Assembly: GCF_900215535.1 (NCBI RefSeq)
Contig: NZ_OCND01000001.1
Span: 248,001-312,000, forward strand
Source: Pseudoxanthomonas wuyuanensis
GTDB taxonomy: Bacteria > Pseudomonadota > Gammaproteobacteria > Xanthomonadales > Xanthomonadaceae
Direction of reading: 5' to 3'
Length of the DNA stretch: 64,000 bases
The position numbers were made by a program, and so were the translations under genes. Position 1 is the first letter of the stretch. Every line of letters starts with the position of its first letter. This document shows, piece by piece, positions 45,605 to 54,319 of the stretch. The notes under the pieces are model-generated. The model was not told the origin of the DNA, did no database searches, and saw only the letters and a list, made by a program, of their open reading frames with translations.

Positions 45605-47155
45605 TCAGGTGGTTGCGGGCTGTCGACGGTAGTTGCGTACTTCGCCGCTGCGCAGCCGGGCCAGGTATCCGTTCAGTTCGCGCCTGATCACCGGCGCCAG
45701 CAGGTAGACGCCAATCAGGTTGGGCACCGACATCACCAGGATCATCGCGTCGGAGAAGTCCATCACCACGCCCAGGTTGCTGGACGCGCCGATCACCACG
45801 AACAGGCAGAACAGCAGCTTGTAGCCCAGGCTGACCGTGCGCGATTCGCCCAGCAGATAGCAGGCGGCCTTCTCGCCATAGTAGGACCAGGCCAGCATGG
45901 TCGAAAACGCGAACAGGAACACCGACACCGCCAGCAGGTACGGGAACCAGCTCAGCACCGAGGCATAGGCCATCGAGGTCAGCCGCACGCCGTCGCCGAC
46001 GCCTTCGACCTGGTACATGCCGGTGATCACGATGACCAGCGCGGTCAGCGTGCAGATCACCACCGTATCGATGAACGGTTCCCACAGCGCCACCAGGCCT
46101 TCGGAGGCCGGTTCGCGGGTGCGCGCGGCGGAATGGGCGATGGCGGCCGAACCGACCCCGGCCTCGTTGGAGAAGGCCGCGCGGCGGAAGCCCTGGATCA
46201 GCACGCCGATGAAACCGCCATAGCCGGCTTCCGGGGTGAACGCGCCGGCGACGATGGCGCGCAGGGCCGGCAGCACATTACCGATGTCGGCAATGATGAT
46301 GTAGGCGCTGCAAAGGAAGTACAGCACCGCCATCAGCGGCACCAGCTTGCCGGTGACGCGGGCGATGGAGCGGATGCCGCCGATGATCACCACCGCCACC
46401 AGCCCCGCCATCAGCAGGCCGAACATCCAGCCCTTGCCAGCCAGCCAGCTGCTCTCGCCACCGGAGATGTTGAGCATCTGCTGGAAGGTCTGGTTGGCCT
46501 GGAACATGTTGCCGGCGCCCAGCGAACCGCCGATGCAGCAGATCGCAAACAGCACCGCCAGCGCCGCGCCCAGCGGCTTCAGCTTCGGCCGGTGCTCGGC
46601 GATGCCGCGGCTCAGGTAGTACATCGGGCCGCCGGAGATGCTGCCGTCGGCGTTGACCCGCCGGTATTTCACCCCCAGCGTGCATTCGGCGAACTTGGAA
46701 CTCATGCCCAGCAGGCCGGCGACGACCATCCAGAACGTCGCGCCAGGACCGCCGATGCTGATGGCGATGGCGACGCCGGCGATATTGCCCAGCCCGACCG
46801 TGCCCGACAGCGCGGTGGCCAGCGCCTGGAACTGGCTGACCTCGCCGGTATCGCCCGGGCGCGCGAAGTCGCCGCGGATCAGCCGGAAGCCCTGGGCGAA
46901 GCCGCGCAGGTTGATGAAACGGAAGTAGAACGTGCAGAACAGCGCCGCCACGATCAGCCACAGCACCACGAACGGCAGGCTGGCGCCGAAACCGATCGGA
47001 ACCGGGTGGAACACCAGCCAGGCCACCGCGTCGGCGACCGGCTTGAAGGCGTTGTTGATGGCATCGTCCAGACCGATGCCGTTGGTTGGAGCGGCCTGGG
47101 CCAGCGACGGCATCAGGGCGAAGAATGCCGTCAGCGCGGGAACAAGGCGGCTCAT
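45605..47155 (-). CDS. alanine/glycine:cation symporter (AGCS family)
   Basis: A 516-residue membrane protein with a signal-like N-terminus (about 1-22) and AGCS motifs: 'ALATALSGTVGLGNIAGVA' (about 103), 'AFSNEAGVGSAAIAHSAA' (about 300) and about ten hydrophobic segments. Family members import alanine or glycine with Na+ or H+. ATG at 47155; the frame upstream is not homologous. Third sodium-linked carrier in a row on this strand. Confidence 0.93.
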   Translation of the reverse strand: MSRLVPALTAFFALMPSLAQAAPTNGIGLDDAINNAFKPVADAVAWLVFHPVPIGFGASLPFVVLWLIVAALFCTFYFRFINLRGFAQGFRLIRGDFARPGDTGEVSQFQALATALSGTVGLGNIAGVAIAISIGGPGATFWMVVAGLLGMSSKFAECTLGVKYRRVNADGSISGGPMYYLSRGIAEHRPKLKPLGAALAVLFAICCIGGSLGAGNMFQANQTFQQMLNISGGESSWLAGKGWMFGLLMAGLVAVVIIGGIRSIARVTGKLVPLMAVLYFLCSAYIIIADIGNVLPALRAIVAGAFTPEAGYGGFIGVLIQGFRRAAFSNEAGVGSAAIAHSAARTREPASEGLVALWEPFIDTVVICTLTALVIVITGMYQVEGVGDGVRLTSMAYASVLSWFPYLLAVSVFLFAFSTMLAWSYYGEKAACYLLGESRTVSLGYKLLFCLFVVIGASSNLGVVMDFSDAMILVMSVPNLIGVYLLAPVIRRELNGYLARLRSGEVRNYRRQPATT

Positions 47156-47371
47156 GCCGGGTCCAGGTGGGGGGCGCAAGCGCGGGGATGCCCGTCCGGG
47201 CGGCGGACGGATCGGGTACGGCGGTCGCTGGAAATCAATGGGCCCCCTGGCTGAACGATGGCGCTGGGTATAGCCGCCGTACCTTGCCAAAGCAGGACCA
47301 GGATCACAAGCGCGACCGCAGCATTGAAGGTGATAATCGGCGCTGGTCGGGAGCGGGGCTACAGGCGGACG

Positions 47372-47914
47372 ATGGCGGAGAAATACGATGCGCTGGCGCA
47401 GCAGTTGGCCGATTATCGGCGGCGTTGGCCACAGGAAGATGCGGTCGTTGCCCAATTCATGATGTTGCTGCAGGACCGGGAAAATCCGTTCAGCCGCGAC
47501 CGCCTGGCCGGTCATTTCACCGGCGGCGCCTGGCTGGTCAGCGCCGACGGCCAGCGCATCCTGATGACCCATCACCGCAAGCTGGGACGCTGGCTGCAAC
47601 TGGGCGGGCACGCCGACGGCGACACCGATATGGCCCGGGTCGCACTGAAAGAGGCCGAAGAGGAATCCGGCCTGCCGGGCCTGAGCGTGGATGGCCAGGC
47701 CATCTTCGACCTGGACCGGCACTGGATTCCCGAGCGCCAAGGCGTCCCCGGGCACTGGCACTACGACGTCCGTTATGTGGTGCGCGCCGGTGCCGACGAA
47801 ACCTTCGCCGTCAGCGAGGAGTCGCTGGACCTGGCCTGGCGCCCGATCGCGCCGATGGCCGCCGACGCCGACGAATCGATGGCGCGCATGGCGCGCAAGT
47901 GGCTGGCGCGGTGA
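47372..47914 (+). CDS. Nudix hydrolase
   Basis: A 180-residue protein with a Nudix box reading GGHADGDTD...ALKEAEEESGL (about 88-110), in which the usual Arg of REUxEE is Lys. The Glu residues that bind Mg2+ are kept. It likely hydrolyses a nucleoside diphosphate derivative, substrate unknown. ATG at 47372 is preferred over an earlier in-frame codon because the conserved part begins close by. Divergent from the AGCS gene; convergent with serA. Confidence 0.9.
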   Translation: MAEKYDALAQQLADYRRRWPQEDAVVAQFMMLLQDRENPFSRDRLAGHFTGGAWLVSADGQRILMTHHRKLGRWLQLGGHADGDTDMARVALKEAEEESGLPGLSVDGQAIFDLDRHWIPERQGVPGHWHYDVRYVVRAGADETFAVSEESLDLAWRPIAPMAADADESMARMARKWLAR

Positions 47915-47930
47915 ACAGTGAACAGTGAAG
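47911..47930. repeat. short GTGAACA heptad repeat
   Basis: GTGAACA occurs twice and a half at the Nudix stop codon. It is a minor relative of the other 7-bp tandem repeats, with no matching opposite arm seen. Confidence 0.5.
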
Positions 47931-48061
47931 CCGCGTCTGCGGCGCTGAGAAGGGAAAGTCGCAAGGAGGGCAATGGGCCCACCCTGCGGCGAAGAGGAGA
48001 TCCATCGCTTTTCCCTCGCCCTTTGCAGGCCGCATAGCGGCCGGCTTCGCTCTTTACCGCA

Positions 48062-49303
48062 TCAATACAGCACCCGCGTCCTCAGCGTGCCCGGAATGGC
48101 GGCCAGCGCTTCGCGCAGTTCGCTGGTCTGTTCTTCCGACGCGGTCACGTCGATGACCACGTAGCCGACCTTGGCGTCGGTACGCAGGAACTGGCCATCG
48201 ATGTTGACGCCGCGGTCGCGGAAGATGTCGTTGACCTGCGACAGCACGCCAGGCACGTTGCGGTGGATATGCAGGATGCGGCGGCTGCCGTCGTGGCCGG
48301 GCAGGGTGACTTCGGGGAAGTTGACCGCCGACAGCGTGCTGCCGTTGTCGCTGTAGCGCACCAGCTTGGCCGCCACTTCCACGCCGATGTTGTCCTGCGC
48401 TTCCAGCGTGCTGCCGCCCACGTGCGGGGTCAGGATCACATTGTCGATGCCGCGCAGCGGCGAAACGAAGGCATCGTCGTTGCCCTTGGGCTCGACCGGA
48501 AACACATCCACTGCCGCGCCACCCAGATGGCCGGATTGCAGCGCCGCGGCCAACGCGTCGATATCGACCACGGTGCCGCGCGAGGCGTTGATCAGGTGCG
48601 CGCCGGCCTTCATCCGCGCAATCTGCGCCGCGCCGAACATGCCCTGCGTCGATGCGGTCTCCGGCACATGCAGCGTGACCACGTCGCTGCGTTCCAGCAG
48701 GTCGTCCAGGCTGGCGGCAGCGCGCGCATTGCCCAGCGACAGCTTGGTTTCGATGTCGTGGAAGATCACCTGCATGCCGATGGCCTCGGCCAGCACGCCG
48801 ACCTGGGTACCGATGTGGCCGTAGCCGATGATGCCCAGCGTCTTGCCGCGCGCCTCGTGGCTGCCGGCGGCCGACTTGGACCAGCCGCCGCGGTGGCATT
48901 CGGCGTTCTTCTGCGGGATGCCGCGCATCAGCATGACCGCCTGCGCGATGACCAGTTCGGCGACGCTGCGGGTATTGGAATAGGGTGCGTTGAAGACCGG
49001 GATGCCGGCCAGTTCGGCCGCATCCAGGTCGACCTGGTTGGTACCGATGCAGAAACAGCCGATGGCGATCAGCCGGCGCGCCTGCGCCAGGACCTCGGCG
49101 TTGAGCTGGCTGCGCGAGCGGATGCCGATGATATGGGCCTCGGCGATGCGCGCCTTCAGCTCGTCCTCCGGCAGCGATTTGGCATGCAGTTCGATCTGGG
49201 TGTAGCCGGTGGCCTTGAAGGTATCCACGGCGGTCTGGCTGACCCCTTCCAGCAGCAGCACGCGGATGTCCTGCTTGGGGTACGAGGTTTTCTTGTTCGA
49301 CAT
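48062..49303 (-). CDS. serA: D-3-phosphoglycerate dehydrogenase
   Basis: First step of serine synthesis, NAD-dependent oxidation of 3-phosphoglycerate. The 413-residue protein has a Rossmann NAD-binding motif LGIIGYGHIGTQVG (about 155), the catalytic Arg of NASRGTVVDI (about 238) and the His of ILTPHVGGST (about 290), then a C-terminal ACT domain (about 335-413) for serine feedback, as in the E. coli type. This enzyme can reduce 2-oxoglutarate to D-2-hydroxyglutarate, which the divergent gene may remove. Confidence 0.95.
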   Translation of the reverse strand: MSNKKTSYPKQDIRVLLLEGVSQTAVDTFKATGYTQIELHAKSLPEDELKARIAEAHIIGIRSRSQLNAEVLAQARRLIAIGCFCIGTNQVDLDAAELAGIPVFNAPYSNTRSVAELVIAQAVMLMRGIPQKNAECHRGGWSKSAAGSHEARGKTLGIIGYGHIGTQVGVLAEAIGMQVIFHDIETKLSLGNARAAASLDDLLERSDVVTLHVPETASTQGMFGAAQIARMKAGAHLINASRGTVVDIDALAAALQSGHLGGAAVDVFPVEPKGNDDAFVSPLRGIDNVILTPHVGGSTLEAQDNIGVEVAAKLVRYSDNGSTLSAVNFPEVTLPGHDGSRRILHIHRNVPGVLSQVNDIFRDRGVNIDGQFLRTDAKVGYVVIDVTASEEQTSELREALAAIPGTLRTRVLY

Positions 49304-49412
49304 TGACTGGGCAGCGTCTGGGTAAGGCGAAAGCGGGCCGACACTATGCCAGATGACGGGCCGCTTTGCTGCGCTGCGTCAGCTGCCGGCCGCGGCGATT
49401 CGGTTACCGATG

Positions 49413-49435
49413 AAACCGTTGCCCGGCAACGGTTT
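49413..49435. promoter_or_regulatory. palindrome in the serA / flavoprotein divergent promoter region
   Basis: AAACCGTTGCC (49413-49423), one base, then GGCAACGGTTT (49425-49435): 11-bp perfect arms with a single central base. It sits about 80 nt before the flavoprotein start and 110 nt before serA, as an operator would. No T-tract follows, so a terminator is unlikely. Confidence 0.55.
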
Positions 49436-49516
49436 CGACCGGAAGCGCGGGCCGTCCTCTGGACGCTTTGGCGCATCGCTGGCACCCTGACCACCCCCTA
49501 CCGATACCGATGCGTC

Positions 49517-50905
49517 ATGAGCGATCCGCGCCTGCAGGCCCTGCAGCAAGCTGTCCCCGATCTGCGCCTGAAAACCGAGCCAGCGGATCTGGAGCACTAC
49601 GGCCGCGACTGGACCCGGCGCTGGACGCCGGCGCCGCTGGCGATCGCCTTGCCCGCTTCGGTCGAGGAAGTGCAGGCCGTGGTGCGCTGGGCCAACCAGC
49701 ATCGCGTCGCCATCGTGCCGTCCGGCGGCCGCACCGGCCTGTCCGGCGGCGCCGTAGCCGCCGACGGCGAGCTGGTGCTGAGCCTGGAGCGCATGAACAA
49801 GGTGCTGGACTTCAATGCGGTCGACCGCACCCTGACCGTGCAGCCGGGCATCGCGCTGGAAGCCGTACACAATGCCGCGCGCGATCACGGCCTGGTTTAC
49901 CCGGTCGATTTCGCCGCCCGCGGCTCCTGTTCCATCGGCGGCAGCATCGCCACCAATGCCGGCGGCATCCGCGTGATCCGCTACGGCAATACCCGCGAAT
50001 GGGTGGCCGGGCTGAAGCTGGTCACCGGCAGCGGCGAGTTGCTGACCCTCAACCGCGGCCTGATCAAGAACTCCAGCGGTTACGACCTGCGCCACCTGGT
50101 CATCGGTTCGGAAGGTACGCTGGGCGTGGTGGTCGAAGCGACATTGCGGCTGACCGATCCGCCGCCGCCGTCGAACGTGATGCTGCTGGCGCTGCCGTCG
50201 TTCGATGTGCTGATGAAAGTGTTCGCCGCGTTCCGCGAGCGCCTGCAACTGGAAGCGTTCGAGTTCTTCACCGACCGCGCGCTGCACCATGTGCTGGCGC
50301 ATGGCGCGCAGAAACCGTTCGAGGAAACCCACCCGTATTACGTGGTCACCGAGTTTGCCGCTGGCGACGAGATCCAGGAAGCGGCGGCGATGGCCGCCTT
50401 CGAAGCCTGCATGGAAAACGGCTGGGTCAGCGACGGGGTGATCAGCCAGAGCGATGCGCAGGCGGCGCAGCTGTGGCGGTTGCGCGAAGGCATCACCGAA
50501 AGCCTGGCCCGCTACAAGCCCTACAAGAACGACGTGTCGGTGCGGATTTCGGCGATGCCGGCGTTCCTGGAGGAAACCCAGGCGCTGCTGGGCCAGGCGT
50601 ACCCGCAATTCGACGTGGTCTGGTTCGGCCATATCGGCGATGGCAACTTGCACATCAACGTGCTGCAGCCCGAAGGCACCGGCGATGCCGAATTCGTCGA
50701 ACAGTGCGGGCACGTCACCGAACTGCTGGGGCAGACGCTGAAGCGCCACGGCGGCAGCATCTCGGCCGAACACGGCATCGGCCTGGTCAAGAAGCCCTAC
50801 CTGGACAGCACCCGCAGCGATGAGGAAGTGGCGATCATGCGCGGCATCAAGCGGGTGCTGGACCCGAACGGCCTGATGAATCCGGGCAAGCTGTTCGACA
50901 GCTGA
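49517..50905 (+). CDS. FAD-linked oxidase, probable D-2-hydroxyglutarate dehydrogenase
   Basis: A 462-residue flavoprotein of the FAD_binding_4 / FAD-oxidase C family: PSGGRTGLSGGAV (about 68), the pyrophosphate-binding 'GSCSIGGSIATNAGGIRVIRYGNTREWV' (about 137) and 'IGSEGTLGVVVEATL' (about 198), then a C-terminal domain with GHIGDGNLHINV (about 374) and AEHGIGLVKKPYLD. These fit D-2-hydroxyglutarate, D-lactate and glycolate dehydrogenases. Divergence from serA favours the first, since SerA and this enzyme are known to be coupled in Pseudomonas. Starts at ATG 49517. Confidence 0.85.
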   Translation: MSDPRLQALQQAVPDLRLKTEPADLEHYGRDWTRRWTPAPLAIALPASVEEVQAVVRWANQHRVAIVPSGGRTGLSGGAVAADGELVLSLERMNKVLDFNAVDRTLTVQPGIALEAVHNAARDHGLVYPVDFAARGSCSIGGSIATNAGGIRVIRYGNTREWVAGLKLVTGSGELLTLNRGLIKNSSGYDLRHLVIGSEGTLGVVVEATLRLTDPPPPSNVMLLALPSFDVLMKVFAAFRERLQLEAFEFFTDRALHHVLAHGAQKPFEETHPYYVVTEFAAGDEIQEAAAMAAFEACMENGWVSDGVISQSDAQAAQLWRLREGITESLARYKPYKNDVSVRISAMPAFLEETQALLGQAYPQFDVVWFGHIGDGNLHINVLQPEGTGDAEFVEQCGHVTELLGQTLKRHGGSISAEHGIGLVKKPYLDSTRSDEEVAIMRGIKRVLDPNGLMNPGKLFDS

Positions 50906-51191
50906 AGCGGCAGCGGCGTCCGCGAGCCAAGGACGTTTTGGAAACGGCTCGCTCGGTAGATGGCGAGGTGCAGAAATTGCGGCAACGCGGGCCGGGGCCC
51001 GCCCTACGCGTGCGAGTTTTATCCGTGTTTATCTGTGCCGAGAAGCGCTTCGGGAGCGCGCCAGGTTCGCGGTGCCCACGCAGGGATGTTGTCGCGCAAA
51101 ACGTGGCCCGGGTTCAGCCGCCGAAGCGGGTTTGCGGGTAGTCTTGTGGCCCCGCGCCAGCGATGGCGCCATGACGGATCCGTGACCCTCC

Positions 51192-51491
51192 ATGCTTCGA
51201 CTGATTCTGGCCAGCCTGCTGCTGGCATCCGCTCTTCCTGCCCTGGCCGGCAGCTTCGCCGGGACTTCCGCTGGCGCCTCCTCGGCCGGCTCATCGGCCT
51301 CATCCGGCAGCACCTCCGGCGACGACAAGGTGGTGTTGCAGGCGCGCGATGACGCTGCCAGCTTTGTCGCCAGCGAAGGCCGCATCCGCGGCGCCCAGTT
51401 GGAAGCCGCACTGCGGCAGTTGCGCGAGCGCGATCCGGCCGCGCGCGAAGCCAGCGACATGCAGCTGGCGCAGGCCATCCTGGCGCTGTGA
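51192..51491 (+). CDS. DUF2388 exported protein
   Basis: A 99-residue protein with a signal peptide (about 1-19, ALPALA-G) and a Ser/Gly-rich stretch (about 20-42). The rest, 'DDKVVLQARDDAASFVASEGRIRGAQLEAALRQLRER', follows the DUF2388 pattern seen in Pseudomonas and xanthomonads. Function unknown; exported to the periplasm. Its stop overlaps the GTG start of the DUF4105 gene, so the two are translationally coupled. Possibly a partner or substrate of the larger protein. Confidence 0.8.
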   Translation: MLRLILASLLLASALPALAGSFAGTSAGASSAGSSASSGSTSGDDKVVLQARDDAASFVASEGRIRGAQLEAALRQLRERDPAAREASDMQLAQAILAL

Positions 51492-53365
51492 CCCGGTACC
51501 GCCGGTCGCCGCCCTGGCGGCGGCTGGCGTGCTGTCTGTTGTTGTTCGCAGGCCATGCGCAGGCCGCATTGCAGCTTGAAGCGGATGCCGGTGCGTTGAC
51601 GGCAGCGCAGGCTGCCGCGACCCGGCACCTGCTCGACGAAGCGCTGCAGCGCTTGCCGCCGGCCTGGAACAACGGGCTGGACCGGCGTATCACGGTGCAA
51701 TGGCGCGACGACCTGCCGCCGCAGGTGCATGGACGCGCCATCGGCAGCCTGCTGTTGCTGGATCGCGGACTGCTGGACGGCTGGATGGCGCGGCCTGCCG
51801 CCGGCGGTCTTGAACATCCGGACGCGCGCGCGGCGCTGGCGGCGGTGATCCATGAACTTGCCCACATCTACGATCGCTCGCCGCAAGGCCGACTGTCGCG
51901 CGATCCGCGCCTGCTGGATCTGGCCGGCTGGCAGGTTGCGCCTTTGCGGCTGGGCATGCGCACTTCAAGCAATTCCTTCAGCGACCGTAGTCCGGACCGG
52001 TACGAACTGACCAAGCCGGCCGAATTCGTTGCCGTGAACCTGGAGCATTTCCTGCTGGATCCGGATTACGGCTGCCGACGGCCGGCGTTGTTCCGCCACT
52101 TCTCCGGCCATTTCGGCTGGGCGCCGCCGACGGGCGCATGCGCGCCCGGGCTGGTGTTTCTGCAAGCAGGTACGGGCGTGGAACAGGAAACGCCGCTGCT
52201 GCAGTTGGATGCAGAGCGGGTCTATGCGGTGGACTATCTGCTGGCCGAGGGCAACGAACAGCCAATGAGCCGCTGGGGCCACAGCATGCTGCGGCTGGTG
52301 ATCTGCGCGCCGGGCCGGCCGCGCGGACCGGATTGCCGGCTGGACCTGCAATATCATCGGGTGCTGTCGTTCCGTGCCTTCGTCGATGACGTGCAGATTT
52401 CCAGTTGGCGCGGACTGTCTGGTTCGTATCCGTCGCGCCTGTTCCTGTTGCCGCTGCAACAGGTCATCGACGAATACACCAAGATCGAGCTGCGCGGCCT
52501 GCAGTCGATTCCGCTGCGGCTGGACGACGCCGAGGTGGCGGGGTTGCTGGAACGCGCCGCGCAGCTGCACTGGAGCTACGACGGCCGCTATTACTTTCTC
52601 AGCAACAACTGCGCGGTGGAGACGTTCAAGCTGCTGCATGACGGCGTGCCGCGTCTGGCCGGCGAGCCGCTGTCCAGCATCACTCCGACCGCGCTGCTGA
52701 GAAAGCTGCGAATGCGCGGCATCGCCGACGGCACGGTGCTGGACGACGAGGCCGAAGCCCTGCGCCTTGGCTATCGTTTCGCGCCGCTGAGCGCGCATTT
52801 CCAGGCGATGTTCGATATCGCCCGCACCGCGCTGGACCTGCCGCAGCGACGGGTACAGGACTGGTTCGCGCTATCGCCCGATGCGCGCGCCTCCTGGCTG
52901 CGGCGTGCCGAGCACGGACCAAGCCCGGAACTGGCGCTGCGCGCCAGCGCAGCGTTGCTGCTGCTGGAACAAGCGGCGCTGCGGCAACAGGAGCTGCTGG
53001 CGCGCGATGAACTCAAGCGCCGCTATCTCGGCAAGCGCGGGCGGGCGGATTCGGGAGCAGCCGAGATCGCAGCGGCGCTGCGGGAATTCCTGCAGACCGA
53101 GGGCTATTTCAGCCGTCCGGCGACGTTGCTGCCGGAACCGGGCTATGGGCTGCCGCAGGCGGAGGAGCGGCAGATCCTGCGGCAGGCGGGCAGCCGCCAT
53201 GCGGCGCGACTGCAGGAGCAGGGGGCGGCGTTGCGCGCCGGCGCGCGCCAATGGCTGGGCCCGGCGCAGCGCGCGGTATTGGAAGGCACCGAAAAGAACA
53301 TCGCCGAACTGGGCGAACGGCTGCGCCGCCTGCATGGGCAGCTAGGCGGAATGCAGCTGCAATGA
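51488..53365 (+). CDS. DUF4105 exported protein with HExxH motif
   Basis: A 625-residue exported protein with a signal peptide (about 12-26, GHAQA-A). An HExxH zinc-peptidase-like motif (IHELAHIYD, about 118-126) lies in the N-terminal third. The middle (about 240-420) carries the DUF4105-type patterns MSRWGHSMLRL (His) and NNCAVETFKLL (Cys about 377), which suggest a papain-like amidase fold. The C-terminal third is helical. Enzyme activity is inferred, not known. It is coupled to the DUF2388 gene by a GTGA overlap; the same pairing is seen in Pseudomonas. Confidence 0.75.
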   Translation: MTRYRRSPPWRRLACCLLLFAGHAQAALQLEADAGALTAAQAAATRHLLDEALQRLPPAWNNGLDRRITVQWRDDLPPQVHGRAIGSLLLLDRGLLDGWMARPAAGGLEHPDARAALAAVIHELAHIYDRSPQGRLSRDPRLLDLAGWQVAPLRLGMRTSSNSFSDRSPDRYELTKPAEFVAVNLEHFLLDPDYGCRRPALFRHFSGHFGWAPPTGACAPGLVFLQAGTGVEQETPLLQLDAERVYAVDYLLAEGNEQPMSRWGHSMLRLVICAPGRPRGPDCRLDLQYHRVLSFRAFVDDVQISSWRGLSGSYPSRLFLLPLQQVIDEYTKIELRGLQSIPLRLDDAEVAGLLERAAQLHWSYDGRYYFLSNNCAVETFKLLHDGVPRLAGEPLSSITPTALLRKLRMRGIADGTVLDDEAEALRLGYRFAPLSAHFQAMFDIARTALDLPQRRVQDWFALSPDARASWLRRAEHGPSPELALRASAALLLLEQAALRQQELLARDELKRRYLGKRGRADSGAAEIAAALREFLQTEGYFSRPATLLPEPGYGLPQAEERQILRQAGSRHAARLQEQGAALRAGARQWLGPAQRAVLEGTEKNIAELGERLRRLHGQLGGMQLQ

Positions 53366-53427
53366 CGGCATCGCGCCGAACAGGAAGGCCAGGACAGCGC
53401 CGCCGGCTGGGAGCGCCCGTAGGACGA

Positions 53428-53515
53428 TTGCAGGAGCGGCGCAGGCCGCGAGCTCTTCGCGAATACCGCTATTGGCAGCGCATGCAAGAGCTCGCACCGG
53501 GGACGGCGCTCCTAC
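53428..53515. repeat. REP-like inverted pair downstream of DUF4105
   Basis: Outer TTGCAGGAGCGGC and GGCGCTCCTA and inner GCGAGCTCTT (53448-53457) / AAGAGCTCGC (53486-53495, perfect) bracket about 28 nt. A variant of the REPIN family, between convergent genes. Confidence 0.65.
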
Positions 53516-53543
53516 CGCCCCGGGCGGCGCCCTTCCCGGTTGG

Positions 53544-54110
53544 TCAATCCGCGCGGCCGCCGAATTCGCCGGTGGTAGTGTTGACCAGGATGCGTTCGCC
53601 GTTGCTGATGTACTCGGGCACCATGATTTCCAGCCCGGTATTGAGCTTGGCCGGTTTCGGCCGCTTGGTGGCGGTGCCGCCCTTCAGTTCCGGCGGGGTT
53701 TCCACCACTTCCAGGGTCACATGCTGCGGCAACTGCACCGCCACCGGCAGATCGTCGATGATCTGCACGTAGCTGCCGGTCAGGCCGTCGGTGATGTAGC
53801 CGGCGTCGTCGCCGACCACGTCGGCGTCCAGCGTGTATGGCGTGTAGTCCTCGTCATCGAGGAACACGAAGGCGTCGCCGTCCTTGTACGAGAACGTCGC
53901 CTGCCGGCGCGACAACTCGACTTCCTTCAGATCGTCGTCGGCGCCGACGCTGAGATCGTACTTGACCCCGCCAGGCACGCTGTACATCGTGAAGCGGAAT
54001 TTGACGTTGCCGCCGCGGCCCTGCGGCGAGCTGCGCTCGATGTCGCGGATCTGGTAGACCGTTCCGTTGTGGTCGATGACGTTGCCTTTCTTGATTTCGC
54101 TGGCTTTCAT
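53544..54110 (-). CDS. efpL: elongation factor P-like protein EfpL (YeiP)
   Basis: A 188-residue EF-P paralogue. Three beta domains are implied by the pattern [16 protein letters not shown], '[14 protein letters not shown]' (about 85) and the C-terminal '[22 protein letters not shown]'. The tip loop carries SPQGRGG instead of a PGKG-type lysine loop, and the protein ends GRAD, both marks of YeiP/EfpL rather than EF-P. EfpL helps ribosomes through proline-containing and other stalling motifs. The heptad tract lies immediately upstream of its ATG. Confidence 0.93.
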   Translation of the reverse strand: MKASEIKKGNVIDHNGTVYQIRDIERSSPQGRGGNVKFRFTMYSVPGGVKYDLSVGADDDLKEVELSRRQATFSYKDGDAFVFLDDEDYTPYTLDADVVGDDAGYITDGLTGSYVQIIDDLPVAVQLPQHVTLEVVETPPELKGGTATKRPKPAKLNTGLEIMVPEYISNGERILVNTTTGEFGGRAD

Positions 54111-54119
54111 GGTTGAGGG

Positions 54120-54318
54120 TTAGGAGTGAGTGGAGAGGAGTGAGGAGGAGCGAGAAACGAGGAACGAGAAACGAGAAATGAGGAGTGAGAAATGAGGAGT
54201 GAGAAATGAGGAGTGAGAAATGAGGAGTGAGGAGTGGGGAGTGGGGAGTGAGGAGTGGGGAGTGAGGAGGCTCCGCCTTTACTCGTTTCTCACTCCTCCT
54301 TCACTCGTTTCTCGCTTC
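54120..54318. repeat. heptad repeat hairpin between the SDR gene and efpL
   Basis: Tandem units GAGGAGT, GAGAAAC, GAGGAAC, GAGAAAT and GGGGAGT (54125-54268) face CTCGTTTCTCACTCCTC-like complements (54281-54316). It is the largest array in the window and mixes at least five heptads. Confidence 0.9.
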
Positions 54319-54319
54319 T

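Noticed and set aside
47156..47371. Glycine riboswitch ahead of the AGCS symporter gene
   Set aside because: AGCS genes often carry one, but the conserved core bases are not visible on the minus strand here.
54120..54318. CRISPR-like array in the GAGGAGT repeats
   Set aside because: Units are 7 bp with no spacers; a simple tandem repeat, with no cas genes in the window.
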